From Takakia lepidozioides (taxonomy: Eukaryota; Streptophyta; Takakiopsida; Takakiales; Takakiaceae), in NCBI GenBank assembly GCA_030704615.1, contig CM060732.1, positions 26,600,001 through 26,660,000 on the forward strand: DNA of 60,000 bases, written 5' to 3'. The position numbers were made by a program, and so were the translations under genes. The notes below the pieces were generated by a model. The model did no database searches. It was not told where the DNA came from and was given only the letters and a program-made list of their open reading frames with translations. The stretch's first letter is position 1, and each line of letters starts with the position of its first letter. Shown here in pieces: positions 53,901 to 60,000 of the stretch.

Positions 53901-55860
53901 ACTGCCTCTGCACAAATCATGTATACATCCTTGCCTTGCAGCTGATAATGACAGCCTAGATTTGTTCTAAGAAACACCCAACTCAGCTTATCACACTAGT
54001 TCCTATGCTGAATTCTGTCTGCTACTCTCTATTATCCAACAGGCATTCACCTTTTTGCCTCGGATGTCCCACCATTGACTGGGGTCAGAAAAGTATTCAT
54101 TCCACAGGTTCTCCTCATCTCTAATACATGTTTTGGATACTTTCCTGTTGTCACATTGGCAGTATCATGTCAAAGTCACTCCAAACTAGATTCACTCAAA
54201 CAGCTAACTTGCAGAATTCAACATGGAAATTTAGGGCCGATTCTGATAAGAGGGAAAAACAAGGTGAAATGTGTTGAAGAAGGTACCTTCATTAGCAGTG
54301 CCTGATTTTATCAATTGTGCCGCTGCTGCTGCTGCTTCCAGTTGACCATCTACCCATGAAGGTTTCTTGTAGCTGTCCGTCCACAGGGAATCATAGGTAA
54401 TCTTGAGCTTGAAATCTGGCCCTCCTGGATGAATCTGGACCCAACTCTATCCCCGCTCCTTCAGCTATCCATGTCTCTACACCAATCATGCATATATCCT
54501 CGCCTTGCTGCTAGCAGCTAACAATGACAGCCTAGATTTGTTCTAGCAAACCCCCAACCCTACTTATCACACTAGTTCTTATGCTGACTTATGCTTCCAA
54601 CAGGCATTCACCTTTTTGCCTCGATTGTTCCACCCTTGACTGCGGTCGGAAACATATTCATTCCAGAGCTTCTCCTCGTCTCTGTTTATCTGTTTTTCGA
54701 TACTTTCCTATTGCCACATTGGCAGTAACATGTCAAAATCACTCCAAAACCACCACCATAGACCAACCAGCCAGAGCGAGCTAACTTGCAGAATTCAACC
54801 TGAAATTTTAGGGACGACTCTGATAACAGGGAAAAACAGGCTGACATGTGTTGAAGAAGGTGCCTTCATTAGCAGTGCCTGGTTCTATCAATTGTACTGC
54901 TGCCGCTGCTGTTTCCAGTTGACCATCTACCCACCAGGTTTCTTGTAGCTATTGATCCACAGGGATCAGAAGTAATCTCTTGTGTTTGAAATCCGGCCCT
55001 CTTGGATGAATCTGGACCTATCCCTGGTCCTTCAGCTATCCCCTGCCTGTGTAAAAATCATGAATACATCCTCAGCCTTGCTGCTAACAGCTGACACTGA
55101 CGGCATGAAGTTCTTCCAGCAAACACCCCAACCCTACTTAACAGTAGTTCCATTCTGAATTGTATCCGCTTCTCTCTGTAATCCAACAGGCATTCACCTT
55201 TTTGTCTCCGTTGTCCCAACATTGACTCGGGTCGGAAAAGTGTTCATTCCAAAGCTTCTCCTCATCTCTGTTTTCTCTCTATTATCTGTTTTTGGATACT
55301 TTCCTGCTGCCACATCGGCAGTAACTTGTCAAAGTCACTCCAAACCACCACAGATCCCCAACGAGCTAATTACAGAATTCAAACATGCAATTCAGGGCCG
55401 AGTCTGAAGAGAGGCAAAACAGGCTGAAATAGGTCGAAGAAGAAGGTGCCCTCACCACATTGTCCTTGACCTTGTGTCACGACCCATGGAGGATTTGACC
55501 GACCATCAACCCAAAAGGACCTCTTGTGGTGCGGCTTTTGTCTGTAGTCAGGTAATGTCGGATTGGTCTGTGAGAACCACCACGGTGCAGCTGAGCAGGC
55601 ATAGATTGAAACACGGCCTGCTAAGACCAAGACTCTCCCAAGAACCTTGTAAACGTCAGGAAGAATACAAAATCATGGTACTAACAGGAAGAGCCAAGAG
55701 CCCACATCTGCAGGATGGACAAACTTCTTCACATTGTACATTAAGAAAAAGCCACACCTTGCGATTGCGGTTGTCCCACCATCGTGAAGGATCTCTAAAA
55801 AACTCATGCCAGCTCTGCTACGTGCTCCAAGGTACAGGTTTGTGCTCGAAAATCCGACAG
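50940..55860 (-). pseudogene. PDF-PPR(PLS)-DYW gene, right arm; intact DYW end
   Basis: Four split PDF units: first halves at 55,850 (WHEFFRDPSRWWDNRNRK), 55,265, 54,690 and 54,120 (LWNEYFSDPSQWWD), second halves at 55,490, 55,005, 54,440 and 53,875 (GPDFKHKIIYDSLW). A PPR tract follows with five near-identical PLS units (about 53,275, 52,975, 52,670, 52,370, 52,060) containing several frameshifts. From 52,049 to 50,940 one open frame of 369 codons carries the last PLS unit, E1/E2 and a complete DYW domain: HSE catalytic motif in [12 protein letters not shown], zinc ligands in CGDCHTSTK, and the end [12 protein letters not shown] before TGA. Family role: organellar C-to-U RNA editing, PLS repeats choosing the site. 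A targeting peptide could not be placed. Confidence 0.85.
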
Positions 55861-56099
55861 CATCAACATTTGAACAAGTCCTTTACTGAGGGTGTGCTAG
55901 TGAGCTTTCTACAACATTCATGCAAGTTGTTTTGGGCTCCATTGGGCTCTACACGATGAGGAACACAGATGCTAACCCAGCTTATGTTTGCAGTCTGTAG
56001 ATTGTAGAGTGGTCTCTGAAAACGACCAGGGAGGAAGGCGCTGAGCAGCCACAGTCTTTCACCCTGGCCCTTGGCATTGGAGTTTTTCACACCTTCCAT

Positions 56100-57514
56100 A
56101 TACTCTTATTTTTCAGTATTCGTTAAGAGAAAATCAATGAAATGATGGGCTGGGATTCCTTTCCTCAGTTTATTCCAGTGTTGTGCGGGTTGTGCCTTTT
56201 TAAAGACCCTGCCGGATCCGGCTAACGGTAATTTTTTGGAGCCTACTCCGGGTCCGGATCCGGGTTTTTAAACACAGTCGGGTCCGGGTAGTTGCTGGAA
56301 TTATTGACGGGTTCACGGGTTCGGATCCGGGCCCTGATTAATTGATTAAATAAATTAGAAAAATGATATTAATTAGATTTTTTTGTCATATTAAAATATA
56401 TAAATGTCAGATAAATATCAAGAATATTCTTAAAATATTCTTGAAAAGATGCGAGAGCGGAACTAAAATGTGCGATTTGTGCTCACGAGCATACTTATGT
56501 GAGCACAAACCACACGAAGAGAAATAGACACGGGAGAAATAGGCACAAAATGAGTTATGAATATGGACGGGCACCCTATTTCCGTGGTTTATTTTTCTGT
56601 ACGCACAAGCACATAACAATTCGTCAGAGAAATAAACCAATCTCACGTTGTCACTTATATGCAAAACCAAACACAACACATTATGTTTCGCCCACGAAAC
56701 CACAGGATAATGACCTACGCAACGATACCTGGAATTTTCGCCGACGAAACCCAATATATTGCTGTCGAAATCCAATATTTTGCTGGCAAAACCCATTAAT
56801 CCGCTGGCAAAATCTGTTATATTGCTGGCAAACACCATTATTTCGCTCAATACCTTGATTTTTTTCGTTAACGGAACCCATTGTTTGCCTCAATATATTA
56901 AATTGTTCAACTATTGTTTGGTATTTGTGTGTTTTGGATGGTGTTGGTTATTGTGACTTTGTTTTTCGTTAATGTGTTATTCTTTTGTAGGATACCCAGA
57001 TTGTAGATATGTAGACCTTGGAGCTTGTAGATATACATTATGGGTGTCTATTCCGCATTAGGGTTTTGGGTTTAGGGACATAAATAGGCACAAAAACCCT
57101 ATAAATGCACCGTGTCTCTATATCCGCCAATGGTTTAATTCCGTTTTGAAAACATATAACTCCTGTGACCGCGGTTTAAAAACGTAAAATCCCCATGACC
57201 GTGGGTTTGTGCTCACGTGAGCTCTGCTCACCGCTGTGCTCACGTCCCACCAACCCCCGATTCAAGTCATCCCGGAAGAGGAAATGGATATAAACCCTTG
57301 GAACCGGCATATTGGTGGAGATGCGTGGTAGCAATGTTGTTACCATGAATGGATGTGTTTAATCATTGAAAGAGATTGGATGTGGCAGGGAATAAGATAC
57401 GAACAGTATGGGCAGAATGACGACGTACCAAGCTCTATGCTTTTGTAACTCCGCTGCTAAGTCGTGTGAGTTACATCTCTGCTGTGCGTCATGGCGTCTT
57501 CTTCTAAATCTGCT
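56100..57514. other. AT-rich DNA with GGTCCGGATCCGGG words, no gene
   Basis: Includes repeated ccgggtccgg / ggatccgggt words (56,240-56,335) and the 56,735-56,860 minisatellite. Open frames here are by-products of repeats. Confidence 0.4.
56735..56860. repeat. Degenerate minisatellite of about 24 bp
   Basis: Copies of ccaatatattgctggcaaaa, variably spelled, follow one another five times. The minus frame reads a repeated F-A-S-x-I-x-D pattern as a result. Confidence 0.65.
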
Positions 57515-57934
57515 CATGCGAACTGAAAAATCACTGCAGAACGTAACTTTCAGTTAACATTTGTGCACGAGCTCCAAGTGTGTTTAAGTGAAGACATTTG
57601 TAAGTATACTGAGTTCGCCAAAGGTGAGCCGTGGCCTAGACCTCAGCTCGAGCTTGACACCCCCTCTGACTTTTGGGTTAAGAAGAAGAGGCAGCCAAGG
57701 TGGTCACAACCAAAGCCCAAAAGCGTAAGGAATAGCGAAAGATTGACACGGCTCTGCAAAGCGTGGGTTGGGAGGTTGCTTCAAATGTTGCATACGGATG
57801 AGATTTCACAAAAAAAAAATTGCTGTGATCAAGTAGCGCATGCGTGCTGGCAAGCTCTTGAGCTGGGTGGAATAGATATCCCACAATTTACTGTAACAAG
57901 GGAGGTGGGGTGTCGTCTGCACATGGAGCATTGA
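57515..57934 (+). CDS. Unrecognised ORF of 123 codons
   Basis: The open frame 57,563-57,934 begins MHELQVCLSEDICKYTEF and holds a basic middle (FWVKKKRQPRWSQPKPKS) and a C-terminal helix-like part with four Cys. Upstream in-frame codons (ITAERNFQLTF from about 57,530) also look coding, so it may be an exon of a longer, spliced gene. No family was recognised. An A9 tract interrupts it near 57,811. Confidence 0.35.
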
Positions 57935-58152
57935 TTTTACAAGATGTAGGATTGGTTGACTGCCCCTGCTGATTAGCTGTAAGCCTTCGCAGCACATACG
58001 AGACCTGCTGCTTCCCAAACCCTCACCTCAGCTCAGAAAACTCACTTCCAGTAAGTTCTCCACGATATCAAGGTGGGAGATCACCTCACTGACGCTCAAA
58101 AGGTTCGATTCCATAAATTTTTACTATCTAATCTTGATCTCTTTAGCCAGGG

Positions 58153-58237
58153 TGTCGTGCGCATACATATCGCTACACAACTACATCGCTGTCCAAACCA
58201 CACCACACATATATGCACAATAAAGTAGTCTGCCACA
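58153..58237. repeat. 85-bp direct repeat, copy 1 (TG...CA ends)
   Basis: Identical over 85 bp to 58,599-58,683. It begins TGTCGTGCGC and ends CTGCCACA, the TG/CA ends of an LTR. Copies are 361 bp apart. No matching 5-bp flanks are seen. Confidence 0.8.
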
Positions 58238-58598
58238 ATGATAAGAAAGCTAAAAGGACACACACACTCCCAACACAAAAAAATATGAAATCCATCGCTA
58301 TCACTCTTTAAAACAGAAGTCGAGCCAGGGGCACCCCAAGCTGTGGGGACTCCACCCCACAACAACCTACACTCCCATCATGAGCACACTCAGTCCTAAA
58401 CGATGCAGGAGCTCGGTCGCGCAGGCTCAACTCGAGAAAGATGAGCCGCGCGACTGCCGCTCTCGTGAAGATAAGACGGACCAGGTGTCAAACTAAACTT
58501 GACACCTGATTTAACACTTGACCTAAATCCAAGTGTTAAATACAAATAACTAGTTTTATTCTAGCTGTTTTCACACTGTGCTTATTTAACTTGACAGC

Positions 58599-58683
58599 TG
58601 TCGTGCGCATACATATCGCTACACAACTACATCGCTGTCCAAACCACACCACACATATATGCACAATAAAGTAGTCTGCCACA
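58599..58683. repeat. 85-bp direct repeat, copy 2, at end of gypsy internal region
   Basis: Identical to copy 1. On the minus strand it starts TGTGGCAGAC directly after AGCTAGGGGGGCGAT, a purine-rich tract that would be the PPT of the minus-strand gypsy element at 58,686-60,000. It could therefore be the whole or the edge of that element's 3' LTR. Confidence 0.6.
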
Positions 58684-58685
58684 AT

Positions 58686-60000
58686 CGCCCCCCTAGCTGG
58701 TGGATAGGTCCCTCTACCTCCAGATAGCTACAAGATGTAATAGCCACAGCCGTACTAAGTCCTCTATCACTGTCCCTATTGTACTCAAACTCTATAGACC
58801 AAGAGGCCGGGTACAAGAGTAGCCCCATCGTTAGTCGCCATCTTGCAATCTGTGAACTTGAGCCAGGACCTCGTGTGTTCAAGGTCTCCTAGTAGCTGGG
58901 CCTTGCGTTTCTTGTTAGCCTTCCATGGTTGTATCCACTCCCACTATCCAATGCAATGTGGACATAACCAATCCCCATCCGGAACCATCTCAAGAGGTGG
59001 AGTCAAGCATCCCATATGCCAACCTCTAGAGCATCGATCGCACACCAGCATGGTGGCTGCCCCTTTAGCAGACCCACACAACATGCACCTCAAACCTGCA
59101 GATACCACTACCAGGTTTGGGTCAATCCTGCCATCAACATTCGGAAGGTGACATGGCGCACAATTACGCACATGGTCCTTCCAAGTTATGCCATCCCGAC
59201 CCTCCAAGACCAAGACGCCTGAGGGCAAGACCTCTCGAACCCTCAAAATAACACGTCCTGCAGTCACATCCAGGGTCGTAGGAGCAGTCTGCTGCAGATA
59301 GACATAGTCACCAGGGTTGAATCTCCGAACCCCAGGACGATAGCCCCCACCACGTATGGTAGCATACCTCAACGTATCACGGTGTTGTGCAATGGCAAGG
59401 TTCTCGAAAGCCATGGGCATGACTCTCTTGAACAACTCTGCACGCTGCTCACATGCACGTGCCCACACGTCCGGATCGTCAAGGTTAAGAACTGTAGCAG
59501 CTTCTCTGCGAATGGATGTAGGCAAATCCGGCTCTCGGCCAAAGAGAAGAAAGTATGGTGAGAAAGGAGGCAAGTGATGCTTGCTTGCTGAACCTGTAGC
59601 CCATGGCTAACCAGGGTAACTGAAGGTCCCAATCTCCTAGGTGTCCCTTCTGCAAGCCATACTTGCGCAAACCCCTCTTTACTGTCTGAACAACTCTCTC
59701 TGCCAAGCCATCGGCTTCAGGATGATCCCGAGAAGTGGTGCGGTGGTCTATCAAGGCCTTGTCACACAAAGCCTGAAACTCCCCCAAGAACTCTCTCCCT
59801 TGGTCCGTGAGTACCTCAGCTGGAGCACCGAATCGGCTAAGCACACAATCCAGGAATGCATACGCAGCTCCCTCACTAGCCTTATCAGGCAATGGAACCA
59901 ATTCAATCCACTTGGAGAAGTGCTCCACCATCACCAACACGTACTTGTTGTGGCGCATGGTCAGTGGCAACGGCCCTGCGAAGTCAAGACTCCACCTGTA
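58686..60000 (-). mobile_element. Ty3/gypsy element with integrase-PHD, continues past window
   Basis: Only the 3' end of the element on the minus strand is in the window: integrase core and C-terminus, then a short untranslated tail (58,943-58,686) and a purine tract. No RT is seen. The rest lies beyond 60,000. Confidence 0.75.
58944..60000 (-). CDS. pol: Integrase with C-terminal PHD finger
   Basis: The core triad is visible: Asp in WSLDFAGP (near 59,985), Asp in VLTDQGREF and Glu in ADGLAERVVQTVKRG (frame 59,970-59,485). A one-base shift near 59,585 moves to the frame 59,573-58,944, which starts PPFSPYFLLFGREPDLP. An SH3-like C-terminal region follows: RRFNPGDYVYLQQTAPTTLD, VLVLEGRDGITWKDHVRNC. 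The last 45 residues form a C4HC3 PHD finger: CMLC, CDRC, a His-x2-Cys in WHMGC, and CPHC, with the conserved Trp before the final pair. PHD fingers read histone H3 tails, so it probably steers integration as a chromodomain does in chromoviruses. Confidence 0.85.

Larger units (their letters stand above)
43965..56080. repeat. Giant inverted repeat (palindrome) carrying two PDF-PPR-DYW genes
   Basis: The left arm runs from about 43,965 to 50,085 and the right arm from about 50,216 to 56,080, around a loop of about 130 bp. Matching reverse-complement points include: 43,975-44,050 with 56,000-56,070; 44,240-44,310 with 55,780-55,855; 48,300-48,500 with 50,680-50,880; 48,800-48,854 with 50,270-50,340; 50,040-50,085 with 50,216-50,263. 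The left arm has a 1.18-kb insertion (48,855-50,039). The right arm has one more PDF unit and one more PLS unit. The arms have diverged by indels. Confidence 0.88.

Noticed and set aside
1-60000. Naming the species (for example Chara, a fern or a moss)
   Set aside because: DYW-type PPRs and the element set fit several streptophyte lineages. Nothing here decides between them without a search.

Overview
The window is repeat-rich nuclear DNA of a streptophyte (land plant or charophyte alga). The evidence is PLS-class PPR genes ending in a canonical DYW deaminase domain, organellar OSB-type PDF motifs, a small GT-AG spliced VOC gene close to plant DSI-1VOC proteins, and Tat/Athila-like and chromoviral Ty3/gypsy elements. 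The lineage within streptophytes cannot be fixed from this sequence. No bacterial, organellar or tRNA/rRNA gene was recognised.

Layout. 0-6.1 kb: one apparently intact host gene (VOC family, minus strand, three exons, 1540-3109) and several short repeats and hairpins. 6.1-10.8 kb: copy A of a transposon-like element with an unassigned putative DDE protein (minus). 10.9-11.95 kb: broken PDF-motif exons. 12.3-14.5 kb: spliced but damaged beta-class amino-methyltransferase-like gene (minus). 14.54-15.27 kb: 146-bp tandem array. 15.27-25.36 kb: 3' part of a large Tat/Athila-like LTR retrotransposon, ending in a 978-bp LTR. 25.36-26.16 kb: fragment of a gene with a ParB/sulfiredoxin-like domain. 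26.16-29.93 kb: copy B of the transposon. 29.93-30.34 kb: inverted exons of the ParB-like family. 30.35-31.12 kb: 95-bp array. 31.13-33.99 kb: the most complete ParB-like gene (minus). 34.12-34.45 kb: 53-bp palindromic array. 34.45-37.70 kb: chromovirus with a C-terminal chromodomain. 38.90-39.97 kb: another ParB-like fragment. 39.97-42.95 kb: LTR, PBS, extra ORF and gag, the missing 5' part of the Athila-like element. 43.97-56.08 kb: a giant inverted repeat whose arms each carry a damaged PDF-PPR-DYW gene in opposite orientation. 57.5-60 kb: an unrecognised ORF, an 85-bp direct repeat, and a gypsy integrase ending in a PHD finger (minus).

How the parts relate. The two halves of the Athila-like element (39,969-42,950 and 15,272-25,363) are complementary, both abut the same CCCCC target site, and both sit in the same position of the ParB-like gene. 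They look like one insertion whose halves have been permuted. The ParB-like fragments and the methyltransferase-like gene may be N- and C-terminal parts of one eukaryotic gene family. Three tandem arrays with different periods share a GGCGCC-centred core and lie at truncation or rearrangement breakpoints. The PPR genes vary in copy number of PDF units (3 against 4) and of 303-bp PLS units (4 against 5) between palindrome arms. Most mobile-element ORFs carry frameshifts or stops, so the region looks like decaying repeats around a few host genes.
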